A stretch of DNA of 64,000 nucleotides, taken from contig JAVSML010018940.1 in NCBI GenBank assembly GCA_038503035.1, positions 62,001 to 126,000 on the forward strand, read 5' to 3'. This document shows, in pieces, positions 12,801-24,160 of the stretch. This stretch comes from Crocodylus rhombifer (Eukaryota; Chordata; Crocodylia; Crocodylidae). The notes under the pieces are model-generated. The model ran no database searches. It saw only the letters and a list, made by a program, of their open reading frames with translations, and was not told the DNA's origin. The position numbers and the translations under genes were made by a program. How positions within the stretch are numbered: position 1 is the stretch's first letter; every line of letters begins with the position of its first letter.

Positions 12801-15800
12801 ACCCAGCCTGTATTCCCTCCTTACACATTGCAAGGGAGGAAATAAGTGGACAGTCAAATCTCACGTGCCACTTCCGCAATTTAAGGATGGGGTTATTCGC
12901 TAAGACGAGATGGGCAAATGCAATCTGCAGAACTGGGAACCAGCACCATTTTACCAATGGCTCTCCTCAAAAACCAGCAGCCTTTGCCCACCACCAACCA
13001 CTAGTTGCAAAGGTCCCAGCCCAGCTTCTACATAGCGCAGAGGCATGTTCTGTCTCCTCCTATAACCATTACTGAGCCCATCCTTCATCTCCCCCTGCCT
13101 CTACCTGCCCAACCCTATGCCCAATGCAAACAATGGTGGAGGAGGAAAGAAACACCATGTAATAGCAGCAGGCAGAGAGAGAAGAGCCATCATCCTTGTG
13201 GGATAGGGACTGCAACTCTTTAAGGCTCAAAAGACACAAGAGGAGCCCCCAAGCAAGTAAAGAGCCTGTAAGTGGCAGAAGATGAGCAACCAAGTCAACA
13301 GAAGGACTGGAAGGGGCAAGTCGCAGAGGCTTCCCTCTGCTCCAAGTGCTATGGCAAGCTCTGTGGATTTAGGCAAGACTCTAGCCATTCTTTTCCCCAC
13401 CTGTGGAACAGATACCCTACCAACACTGCACCACACAGGGGATTAGTCAATGTTTAAACACTAAAAGTGTCACGTAAGTGCTAAATATTTCTCTGGCACT
13501 ATCAGCTGGAACAGCAACTGGGTATCTTGTATCTACTGCTGCTGATCCAGAGCTGCTGCCAAGCCTGTCAGTCGCACCAACTTTCAAACCGCTGCATTTG
13601 GCACCAATTCCAGTGGCATTTTTAGACATGCCATAGAATCCATTAATGAAATTAAACTGTCACTTTTAAAAACTACTGATGCAATAAGACTGGGGAGACA
13701 GCATCTCCGCAGAAGACACTTTAGTTCCCTGTGCAAGCGCATGAGAATTCATAAACGAAATAAACTACCATAGGTATGAACGGAGGCTCTCATCTATTCA
13801 TAGGACAGGCCAGGCAATTCTACTGAGAACATCAGTTCGATAGGAGGCAACACAGCCCCCATGGCCTGTACCATACCCTCAGTGCAGATGTATTCACAGA
13901 TGCAGACTTAACATCAGGCAGCTAGTCTATAAAACTACCCTGCCTGCCTTCCCCTCCTCCCCCCGCCCACTAATCTACTAGAAGTATATGGAAAAGTACA
14001 GAGATAGAAGAACCATGTTGAAAGTGCTTCTGCATCTGGGCAGATTTTGCCTACAATATGTCTAGAAGAAATGTCCCACAGACTACAAAATTCCTCCAAC
14101 AGCACAGTGAGCACAACAGCAGAACAGGAAATTGCATCCCTGAAACCCAAAGTTGGACCTAGCTTTAACCCACGGCACAACGCAGGTGCATAGCTGTTAC
14201 TGGGCATGACTGAGAACTCACTGACAACCCAGTCTGCATCTAGACCAGCTCTTTTAAAGAGAGTCATGATTTGCAAATCAATCCCATAATTGGGGCTTGA
14301 CTCATTTTTGAACATCTAGGGTTGACAAACACTGAATGCAACAGTGAGGCCCTCTGCTTCATTGTGACACCCAGCACAAAGAAGCAAAGATCATCTCATC
14401 CAAGCTTACTCGGGCATTTTGTTAAGAAGGGCTGGTCTTCTCTTTTTCTGCTTCCTCCCAGTTTAACAATCTTTGACTACAGCCACGTACGGGTTTGAGT
14501 TTCTCTCTGTAGAAACTCAGATACTAGAAGTCAGAAAGGACACCTGTTAGATCCGGTTCTGTCATTCCTTCTTACCTCATCCCTGCTGGGAGTAATAAAT
14601 GTTTCTCCATTACATTTATAAAGTCCTAGAGAGCATTTATTTCATGTGTGGTCAATGCTTCTGAGAAGGTTTAGATTCCCACATTGTTGTATCCATTATC
14701 TGAATGATAATCCTGATACACTGCTTACTTTAAAATTCAGGATGAACACAGATGGCAATGACCTTGGATTTCTAAGATGCAGCATCTTCCAAGAGGCCCA
14801 TCACCAGAGTAGATCATTTCACATGTATATACTCCAGTGAGATATCATCTGACCTCCAAGGCATATACACTGATGGCCAGAAAAGCAAGTGCATAAAGCT
14901 CAAGAGGACATGAACGACCAAACAAATGAACCAACCAACCAACCCACCCCACACCCTCCAATGGTGGAAAACAGCCTTTGCTTTGTATTCAAAAGAGTAA
15001 AAAAGACTCAGCACACAGTAACCTCATTATAACCTTACCAATTTACCCAAACACCAAACAGCAAGATGGTCAAAAGATCTCTAAAACTGCAGCACCGTCT
15101 TCAAGCTGAACACAACCGTTCCAACCTCTATGTTCAAGGAGATCCATTTGGAAGGGGTACCCCAAGACAGAATAGGGTAGTGAAATGGGAAAACAGCCCC
15201 AGGAGATTACAGACATGAACAGTCTAGAAAACCTGATGCTATTCATATCAACTATACTCAGCAACTTTCCTACGCACAAACTTCAGAGACAGCAACACTA
15301 GCTTATGCACTCCGAGATGCATCTACAGCACGTATTATCGTCTCATGAACTCCCGAGTCCTAGCTGTGCAGCCGAAAAGAAACCTACACAATGCACCTTC
15401 AGTGCCACTAGCCTGCTTTGGTTCATGTCACCAGGGCGCATTTCACAATGTTTTGACGCACATGGTTGCAGATCGACATGGCTGACAGTAGCTTTTGAAT
15501 TAGCAGCAGGCAGCTCGCTTACACTGGATGGCTTTTGAAGGCACATTGGAAATTCCAAAATAGGAGCGTTTGAACCTACATAATATATAGCTTACTGCTC
15601 GCTTGTTACTTAAGCACGTCTCATTTTAAACAGGCACCTCCCACTGACAACACAGCTTCATGAAAATGTGAATGGATCACCTCGGGAAGCTACCGAATCC
15701 TAGACGTGGTGCCTAAGACAGCATTCAATGCAAGCAGAGAAGAAAAAAAAAAAACCAGCAGGAGCTTGAGATCCACAATCACAGAAACTGGCAAACTTTG

Positions 15801-15960
15801 CATTTCAGAAATACAGTTTTCTAGTAAAATGCTGATGCAAGGAAAACCCTCACCTAAGACTTCAAAATCAATATTTAAGGTATCATGATTTCAACTGTCT
15901 TGTTTGCTCACAACTTATTACAATTAGGTTTCAAACACTGAGCTTCAGCATTCCTCAATA
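9861..15960. other. Intronic stretch, no gene seen
   Basis: Non-coding SIK3 intron sequence. The only features I can point to are a G-run followed by a purine tract near 10044-10084 and a short A-tract near 10140. The short ORFs here look random. Confidence 0.55.
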
Positions 15961-15969
15961 GTTCCAGAG

Positions 15970-16187
15970 CAGTGGTTTTCAACCTTTTTTCATTTGCAGA
16001 CCCCTACAAAATTTGGAATGGAGATGCAGACTTATAAAACTGAATTTTGATGGGAAGCGTGGACCCCCTTTAAAAGGCAATGCCTTTTTTGGGGATCTAA
16101 AACTTTATTTCCATAGTCCTCTTTTGCAGACCCCCTAGACAGTCTGAGGACACCCAGGATCTGCGGACCACCAATTGAAAACCACTG
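15970..16187. mobile_element. hAT-type MITE (Charlie-like), 218 bp
   Basis: The element begins CAGTGGTTTTCAA and ends with its exact inverse TTGAAAACCACTG, giving 13-bp terminal inverted repeats. It is flanked by 8-bp direct repeats, TTCCAGAG at 15962-15969 and TTCTAGAG at 16188-16195, with one mismatch. An 8-bp target duplication plus CAGTGG-type ends is the signature of hAT transposons of the Charlie group. The body is too short to code for a transposase, so this is a non-autonomous copy. The internal phrase GCAGACCCCCTAGA and its partner near the left end suggest further internal symmetry. Confidence 0.85.
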
Positions 16188-17561
16188 TTCTAGAGCAAAA
16201 CCCACCTTTCTTTCCTTCCAAGGAGGAAAGATGCCATGTATAAAATGCATCTTAAGATTTAGGGGGTTTCTTCTTGATAAAACTGCAGAACCTTTTGTTA
16301 CTTCACATAATTCTTGCCCCGGCACGGACAAAAAGTTAGTTCCTTTTACAGCAGCAAACATTTCAGCGATAACAATAATACCAGTGTTAAAGTTTTTGAA
16401 ATTTCAAGATCTGCCCACAGTCCAAGGGGAAGTATTTTACTGTGTACCTTAGAGATAAATTATTTGTTTTAAAACAAAGCACGAAACAAAATTAACAGCT
16501 TTTGTACACACAAAGGAGTCTCCAAGCAGCTTCTCCTGTTTGGACAAGAATATTTGTTTTGGTGACTATTTTAATTATGACTCACTCAAACAAGCCAGGG
16601 CACCCTGTGAGACACAACCCCAAACTGCTGACTTAGACTTTGAGAGGCAGATCTGCCAGGAAATAGTGCTTCCCTCCTGAATGCCAAGAGGCAAAGATCT
16701 AGTCACCAGTGCACGTTGAAACAGGAAGCAACATTACACCCAGATTGTTTTGGCCATAAGAAGAGTCATTCTATTTCATAAATTCTACGCACAACTCAAA
16801 GGAACTCTTAAAAGAGGATTTTCCATGCAAGTGGGCTAAAATCCATAATAAATACTCATTTCAAAACACAGGCTCTGCAAACAGAGGGCCAAGCAAGAGA
16901 CTGCATTTTGTGTTTCACGGCTAAAAAAGGTTTTGCTGTAAATTTTCCATACAAACCGTTAGCAGACAGCACCACAGCAGAGAAATTCTAGCTCAACCCT
17001 AACTGCTGGCTTCAAGAACACATTTCAAAGCAAGAGAACAGGCATAAGCCAGACTCATTACAAGATATTCCCACTTTCTTTGCATTGCTTAGGTACTTGC
17101 TCTGTTGTTTAATATTTCCGTTTCACAGAAGTAAGACAGCTTTGCCTATCCTCCTACGGGCTTGTGACAGGAGGAGGGCAGGGATGTGGGCAGCCCCCAA
17201 ATTCCACCCATTTGTAGTTATTCCTGAACTACAATCATATCTGTTTCAGAACATAAGCCTGCATAAGCCACAAGAAAGCCTTTCCAGTGGAACTGTTCCA
17301 ATGATTTCCACTTTTGTTCCATGAAACCTGTGAGCAAATCATAGTCTATGACAAGCCTTAGCAGTAATTGCTGTATCAGTTTCTACCTCTGGCCTGGAAA
17401 CAGCAACACCTATAACTGTCTGTAAATTATCATCCATTTAATATAGTCCTGAAATTTAAAAAAATAAAGAAATAAACCTCTTGAATCAAAGCATCATGGT
17501 AGGATCAGCCAGGAGCTTCCTGCTTCACTTGCAGAGTCAGTTTCAGCATAAGCCTCTAAAG

Positions 17562-17702
17562 TAGTGGTCTCCAAACTTTTTGGATCACACACCCCTATCA
17601 GTAAAAATGTTTTGAGCACACTCCCCCAGTATATGTATATTAACATAAATATAAATAGGAGTTCTAATATTTTCTTCCCGCACCCCACTTTGGAGACCAC
17701 TG
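17562..17702. mobile_element. hAT-type MITE, 141 bp, perfect target duplication
   Basis: The left end TAGTGGTCTCCAAA pairs with the right end TTTGGAGACCACTG; the first base differs from the usual C. The element sits between two identical 8-bp copies of CTCTAAAG (17554-17561 and 17703-17710), a perfect hAT-size target duplication. Its internal sequence is AT-rich with no coding capacity. It belongs to the same broad superfamily as the element at 15970 but has a different terminal sequence, so it is a separate family. Confidence 0.85.
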
Positions 17703-17710
17703 CTCTAAAG

Positions 17711-19790
17711 GTTGTAAACAGAATTTCCTCAATAGAGGTTTACAAATTACCAATAGGTAAGACTGTGGGCAGAACTGTCCTTGAGCAGGGATCCTGCGGG
17801 ATTTCCTTGGGCAGTCCTTGGCGACAGGAAGCCATCCACGCGATGCCACCACCTACCCCAGTGCTGGTATCACTAACTCCACGTCCTCTTTCCGCCTGAT
17901 CACCAGTTGCAAGGCCAGCAAATATCTTAATATACAGGCTAGATATCTATTCATCTGTTTTATATTGCACCTTCATAGTTTATGTACCACAATTTAGCTC
18001 TTGTGGGCTAAGATCAAGTTTAGTCGCTCACTATCTTTCTAGACCGTCAAGCAAACGGTAGTCTGCAGGATAAGACACAAGGGTCAGAGCAGCAGGCTTG
18101 GAATGGCCTCTAGGTCTAAAGCTCTGGCGCTAGCGCAAGAAGTAACGGGGTTGTCTATGGAAGTGACGTCAGACTACCAAAGGTTAAACAACTAGACGGC
18201 GACGGAATTAATAAACAGAGTTTTATTCTTGCTTTCCTTCACCGTTATTCAGAAACAGTCATCACAGAGGAGTAAACAATTTGAACGGGGATTTGAAGAT
18301 CGTGACATATTTAAATCCACTGTAGCTTTTAACAAGTAGCCCAGATGTTTTGCCAAGATAAGAACCAGTCATCAGAACTGGCTTCTAATCTCCACTGCAA
18401 AGTGGCTGAAGTGCACCACCACTTGGTTAATCCCTTAGGGCGAAGGCCGCTCTACTTCTCCAGGAAGTGCTAGAGGAGTCTCATTTGCAAGTGTCAGGCT
18501 TGCAGCTCTGACAATCCTTCAGGAGATGTATATACATGCCTCCTCAAAAAGGCCTCCATCCTGCCCTGCACAGAGCTGACCTGCTTTCCTCTCATCAGGC
18601 TGTACATTTGGCTCTGTTGCCATGGTGAAGCTCTGACACATTTAGTTTTCCCACTGATTTCCTGCTGTACCACGAGCCATTGAAATCCAGCACCTCACTG
18701 GAGATCCGCAGGGTGGCGACGGACGAGACTTCTCAGTGTCAGTGTCGACTCAGCCACGTGCTTTTCCCTTCCAGCATTTTCCATTTTCACAACGCATATA
18801 CAGTTTACAGGAGAGTGCTCACATCTTAACATCAAGGTAAAACTATGGCTTGTCTCTATTAGCATCTTTACAACAGACTGGTTCTCTCAGTAAAAAAAGA
18901 ACGTCTGCTTCTTCCCATCATGGGCGCAGCTCTTACCCTGCATACTCCAGGTACCTGCTAACCAACTGCTTTTAAAGTTATTCCACTCGGAAGACCCCAG
19001 ATGCATTTGACGATCCCAGCCACGCTGCAGACCTCCTTGCCCTGGCATCTGGAAAGATGGGAGTCTATGACATGGTGAGGAAAAGACAGCTGTAGGTTAT
19101 TTCAACTTTTCACTTTTCTATACAGTGGTTAGGGCGTATGAAGGATACTGTCACCCATTTGCAGAGTTCCTCCAAGTTGTTCAAACTAGACCGAGAGAAG
19201 CCCCCACCCTCCTCAGCTGATTTTATTTGGCTCCTCTCCTTTGGAGTCATGCCCGAAGCATCACCTACCTTCAAAGCAGATTTTCTATCCAACCTGATCT
19301 TTCTTAAGATACCCACAAACCAGCGCTTGTCGGGGACCCAAAGGCACTAAGGGTCCCCGATACATGCACGCTTCCCTATCCTTAACCCTTCACAAGAGCT
19401 GGCAAAGGACAGAATCCCCGAGCACTGAAGCAGACCAGGATTCTCGGGAATTTTGATCCCTTGTCTGTTCAACATGGGCAGGACAACACATTGCCCGACA
19501 CAGCCCCAAAAAGTGAGCACAAACCACCTACTGTTCTTTGTGCTTTCCTCAGAAAGCAGCCTCTTATTCTTCTGAAGACTCCCAGGCAGGAAAAAAGTTA
19601 CTAAGTCAGTCCTTTAATCTTACCCAGTCTGTTGCAGGAGGAAGGCCTCAGCAGTTTTCCCAGTCAGCCCTGTGCTGGGGAAAGCCAGAGAGTTTTTGGG
19701 CAGGACACATGGTTAACCTGCCCATACACTCGACCGCAACCATCTCTGAAGAAACAGAATCAAAGTCCTCAAACAGAGGGGAAGAGACAA
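17711..19790. other. Intronic stretch, no gene seen
   Basis: Non-coding SIK3 intron. No exon, RNA gene or element end was recognised. Confidence 0.5.
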
Positions 19791-19805
19791 GGGAGAAGAG
19801 ATCAC

Positions 19806-20648
19806 CTGGACGAGGGAGAAGAGATTGATGTCATATATCTTGACTTCAAAAAAGCTTTTGATCTGGTATCCCACGATCACCTCTTGGCCAAACTGGCCCG
19901 TTGTGGCTTTGGCTCCACCACGATCCGCTGGCTGGGAAATTGGCTTCGTGGTCGGACCCAGAGGGTTGTGATTGATGGCAGTCACTCATCGTGGTGCCCT
20001 GTGACCAGTGGCGTCCCTCAAGGCTCTGTCCTGGGACCCATCCTGTTCAACCTCTTCATTAACGATGTGGACGTTGGAGTCAGGAGTGGACTGGCCAAGT
20101 TCGCCGATGACACCAAACTTTGGGGCAAAGCATCCCCGCCAGAAGATAGGCAGGTGATCCAGGCTGACCTGGGCAAGCTCAGCAAATGGGCGGACGAGAA
20201 CCTCCTGGTGTTTAACACCGAAAAATGCAAGGTTCTCCACCTTGGGAGGAAAAACCTGCAGCACCCTTATAGGCTCGGCAGTGCTACGTTGGTTAGCACT
20301 GCAGAAGAAAAAGACTTGGGGGTCATCATTGACCACAAGATGAACGTGAGCCTCCAATGCGATGCTGCGGCTAGTAAAGCGACCAAAAGGCTGGCGTGCA
20401 TCCATAGATGCTTCTCGAGCAAATCCCGGAACGTCATTCTCCCCTTGTACTCGGCCTTGGGGAGGCCGCAGCTGGAGTCCTGCGTCCAGTTTTGGGCTCC
20501 ACAATTCAAAAAGGATGTGGAGAAGCTTGAGAGAGTCCAGAGGAGAGCCACGCGCATGATCAGAGGTCAGGAAAACACATCTTACGATGACAGGCTGAGA
20601 GCCACGGGACTCTTTAGCCTGGAAAAGCGCAGGCTCGGGGTGATCTGA
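19806..20648 (+). pseudogene. CR1 reverse transcriptase fragment (ORF2 part)
   Basis: Open for about 280 codons. Visible reverse-transcriptase blocks in order are: YLDFKKAFDLVSHDHL (first catalytic Asp region), [20 protein letters not shown], and the catalytic FADDTKLWG (20104 onward), followed by LGVIIDHK and the CR1-typical YSALGRPQLESCVQFWAP. The N-terminal endonuclease and the first RT blocks are missing through 5' truncation. The frame closes near 20640 because one base appears to be lost in the segment that should read into LMATYKF; that segment is found in the next frame. The preserved frame suggests a moderately young insertion. It is a dead copy. Confidence 0.9.
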
Positions 20649-20902
20649 TGGCCACCTACAAGTTTATCAGGGGTGACCACCAGGATCTGGGGGAACGTCT
20701 CTTCACCAGAGCGCCCCAAGGGATGACGAGGTCGAACGGTCACAAACTCCTGCAAGACCGTGTCAGGCTGGACATAAGGAAGAATTTCTTTCCTGTCCGA
20801 GCCCCCGAGGTCTGGAACAGTCTGCCAGCGGAGGTGGTTCGAGCGCCTACATTGAACACCTTCAAGAGTAAATTGGATGCTTATCTTGCTGGGATCCTAT
20901 GA
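20648..20902 (+). pseudogene. CR1 ORF2 C-terminal fragment (frameshifted)
   Basis: This continues the reverse transcriptase after a one-base shift. It shows the conserved CR1 C-terminal pattern RSNGHKLLQDRVRLDIRKN, then VWNSLPAEVV and TLNTFKSKLDAYLAG, ending at a stop just before the 3' untranslated end. It overlaps the closing codons of the preceding fragment. Confidence 0.88.
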
Positions 20903-20993
20903 CCCCAGCTGACTTCCTGCCCTTTGGGCAGGGGGCTGGACTCGATGATCTCCCGAGGTCCCTTCCAGCCCTAATGTCTATGAAATCTATAAG

Positions 20994-23900
20994 TACCAGC
21001 TAGCTTGGCACTGCTGTACAAGCTCTCCAGGTTTAGCCTCCAAGGGGGCTGGGAGCAGGTCTTTCGGAAGTTTCTCTGGGCAGTTTTATTTTTGGCTTGG
21101 ACTTGAGCACGCTGAAAGAAATAGTTTCTGCGCACATGGGAGTCTTCCTGCAACTGAATTAAAATTTAGGATGAACAATGCATTTTCCTGGGAAACTTCC
21201 CATTTTGAGGGCGCTTCATTGGTTTTCCCAGGTCTCCCCCGAAATCTATTTAAAGAGCATTGATTAATTTGCCATGCATGCAGCTCGCTCCACACAGTTA
21301 TGTGGGCATCCAGAGCATGTCTGAAAGGTTAGTGGGTATGGTTTCATATCTTATAACATCTTCTCTGCACAATGAGGTTTTTCCGTTCAGCTGAACTAGG
21401 GTGCTCATCTGCATAGTCCACTGGACCAAAGGTAAGTGAAAACTACAACCCAGTTTCATCTCTTTAACCAAATGTAGGAAAGAAGAACAATTACCAGTAA
21501 AATACAACTAAAAAGAAAGGTTAAAACGTAGGGCCCACATGTCTAGCAAGTGATTCGATAACAGCAGAAGTACTTACTGGGTGGGAAAATACTTACTGTC
21601 AAGCTGCATTTGGCTTTAAATCATTAAATGTGATTCTAAGCTACACTGAAAAACAAACTAAAAAAAAAAAGAACTTAATATTTTGTTCTGACTAAACTCA
21701 AATTCCCCCGTGTCAGGCAGTGTGCGTGGGAGAAGGTACAACCCTGAGTCTCTGCCAAAGCAAGGTTTCCCCAGCAAGTCTGTACCCCCACACAGCAGAG
21801 AAGCGTATGCTGATAACTCCGTGGGTACTTCAGTTCCCTCGCCCTGCACCGTGCAATTCAGCTAGGAATGAAAGTCAATTAAATAACACAAATTAGGCGG
21901 CAGACATATGTGGAACACCCAACATCTCAGGTGAAAAGCCACCTTCACCAAATTCTGTGCACAGAATCAATCACGAGAGACCTTTCTGGTTTCCAATAAG
22001 CCCAGTTGCTAGCCAAGAGACAACTGCCTACTTGTGACAATGCCCGAGATGCAAGCAGACAGACTCTGTACACCACTAATACAGCACTTCCTTGAATGAC
22101 TGGACATCACCGACTTGCACTTGAATTCAACTCGTTTGTTGGTGCAGAGTAAAACAGTTTAAAAAACACAGAAAAAAACAAAACAAAAGAAAGCTTCTCT
22201 TTGCAATAACCGATCTGATGGGGAGAAAAAAAAGTCACCTGGAACCTTTAAATAGCTAGAGCTGCTCCCCGGCTCAGGACGCAAGAGTTCCCGAGGTCCA
22301 GTTAAAAGCACCTCACAAAACAGCACCGTGTTTTGTTCAAGGTGACAGGTAATGAAAAGGAATCACAATATAAAATCAAGTGGGATAATCTCCTTCCAGT
22401 TTTTCCAGACCCCACGGGAGTCCAGTGAGCTCCAGCACCCTCTTTGGCAAGTGCACAGACCTCACTTGCATTTAGCCAGGTCACTCGCTGCCCAAGTGCA
22501 AGAAATTCCCCACATACTGCCAAGGCCCGTACTTGTTGAGAGCACTCCAGGTAGCCAATAACCTTGACATAGCCACTCACAAGATTACAGCCCAAAGATT
22601 TCTTACAAGTAGATCTAAAGAGGAAAGACTAAGTGCAGAGACCAATACTTTTCATCTGCAACCACTGTTAAACACTATTGCACTGGACTTAACCTTGAGC
22701 TAATCTAAAACTTATGGAGTGCAGACACATAATTAAGCATTTACAGTAATTGGCTAGAAGGTAAGCAATCTTCTTCCTCTAGATCCCTTATTATTTCTGT
22801 AAAGGCACTTACAGACACAAATTAGGCAGAGCCCCATTGAACACAGTACAGCACAAGTACATAGAGATGGTCCCTGTCCCAGAGAGCCTGCAATCTGGGA
22901 CTGACAGTTAATATTATGCTAAGGGACAGATAAACTTGGGTAAAGATGACAAAATGAAAGCCAGGCACTCAAAGTAGCCGTCTCTCTCTGAAGTTAAAGC
23001 AGCTGCAGATGGCCCCTGCCCTGCCAGTATGAGGTGGTAGCAATCTGCCCACAGCACCGGCCTAGGCAATCAAGCAGGTTATTGACAGTGGCAAAGCTAA
23101 CAAAGAAAAGGCAGGAGCCAGCGTGGTAGTAGGAGGTTGGGTTTAAAAGACCGAAAAGGCTAAACAGTTTTTCACCCAGCCTCTCTACATTTACTGGCAC
23201 ACAGTCTGTATCCAGCAGACAGATATGCCCGGCTAATGATAGGAAGACCATGTACTGACCCCAGGGAGTGCAGCTAACACATCAGGATCACAGCACACCT
23301 GCACACCTTTATACCCCAAAAAGCACAATATCTGAACAGATTGCATCTTTTTTCCACTGATAAGAACTGCTGCAAATTAGAATTAACACTGCAATTTAGC
23401 ATATTATGTTATCAGACTTTATACTTAGCACATAATTATACACAGCTAACCAGATCTTCATTTGTCAACTTAGTCTTATAAAGCCCATTAACAAGAGACT
23501 TAAAATCTGTTAAATACTATACTTAGTTTTCAGTGATGTTTGAGTTTTCCTGGTTTCAACTGAGCTGCTTTTGGCAGCCTAGCAAGAAGCTTTAGGGCTT
23601 AAAAAGTATTACTGCCCTCCCTGGAGGTACCATAAACACACCTGGAAATGAGCTGATGATCCTGCACAGGATTCCAGTAAACCTACTTCCTCAAAACCTG
23701 GTACGAAGAGCAGACATGGACCCATTGTGGTCTAAAGGATTGCCCCTCTGGAGATCCCTGGGCTCCACAGATAACCCTTTGCCAATGACATACACAACAA
23801 AGTGCCAGCTCCTCCAAACCCTGCTCAGAGATGCGCCAACTCACAGACGACACCAAAGAGGGAAGCACCACTTGAAAGACAAACCTACAAATTTCAGTTA

Positions 23901-24060
23901 CGAAAAACAACACAAGACAGAACTAGCAGAGACTGCACTCGATGATGGAAAAACTCCACAAAGGAAACTGTTTTTACATCATTTTACATACCAACTTATG
24001 CTGTAAAAACATCTGACTGGCTCCACCTCATTCAAAGCCTGTTTGAAAATGCAGGATTCA
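20994..24060. other. Intronic stretch, no gene seen
   Basis: Non-coding SIK3 intron between two CR1 pieces. It is AT-rich with small A-runs (near 21661-21670 and 22160-22190). No exon or RNA gene is supported. Confidence 0.5.
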
Positions 24061-24065
24061 TTGTA

Positions 24066-24160
24066 AAGTAATGCTGGAAGGGACCTCATCAGGTCATCTA
24101 GGCCAGCCCCCTGCTCAAGGCATGATCGGCCCTGACCAAACCACCCCCAGGCAAGTGAGA
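24066..24160 (-). mobile_element. CR1 3'-end fragment
   Basis: The phrase GCTGGAAGGGACCTCATCAG followed by GTCATCTAGGCCAGCCCCCTGCTCAAGGCA is the reverse complement of the CR1 3' terminus. Only about 95 bases remain, so this is a heavily 5'-truncated copy in the same orientation as SIK3. The right edge is uncertain. Confidence 0.75.

Larger units (their letters stand above)
19795..20993 (+). mobile_element. CR1 LINE retrotransposon, 5'-truncated, with 3' end
   Basis: Chicken-repeat-1 family non-LTR retrotransposon on the plus strand, antisense to SIK3. It starts abruptly inside the reverse transcriptase region, the usual result of incomplete reverse transcription. It runs through the C-terminal pol segment and the CR1 3' untranslated end, which has the typical phrase about a designated GGACTCGATGATCTC followed by CCCTTCCAGCCCTAATG and a terminal CTATGAAATCTATAA. 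The exact left edge is uncertain by tens of bases. No target-site duplication was found, as is normal for CR1. Confidence 0.92.
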
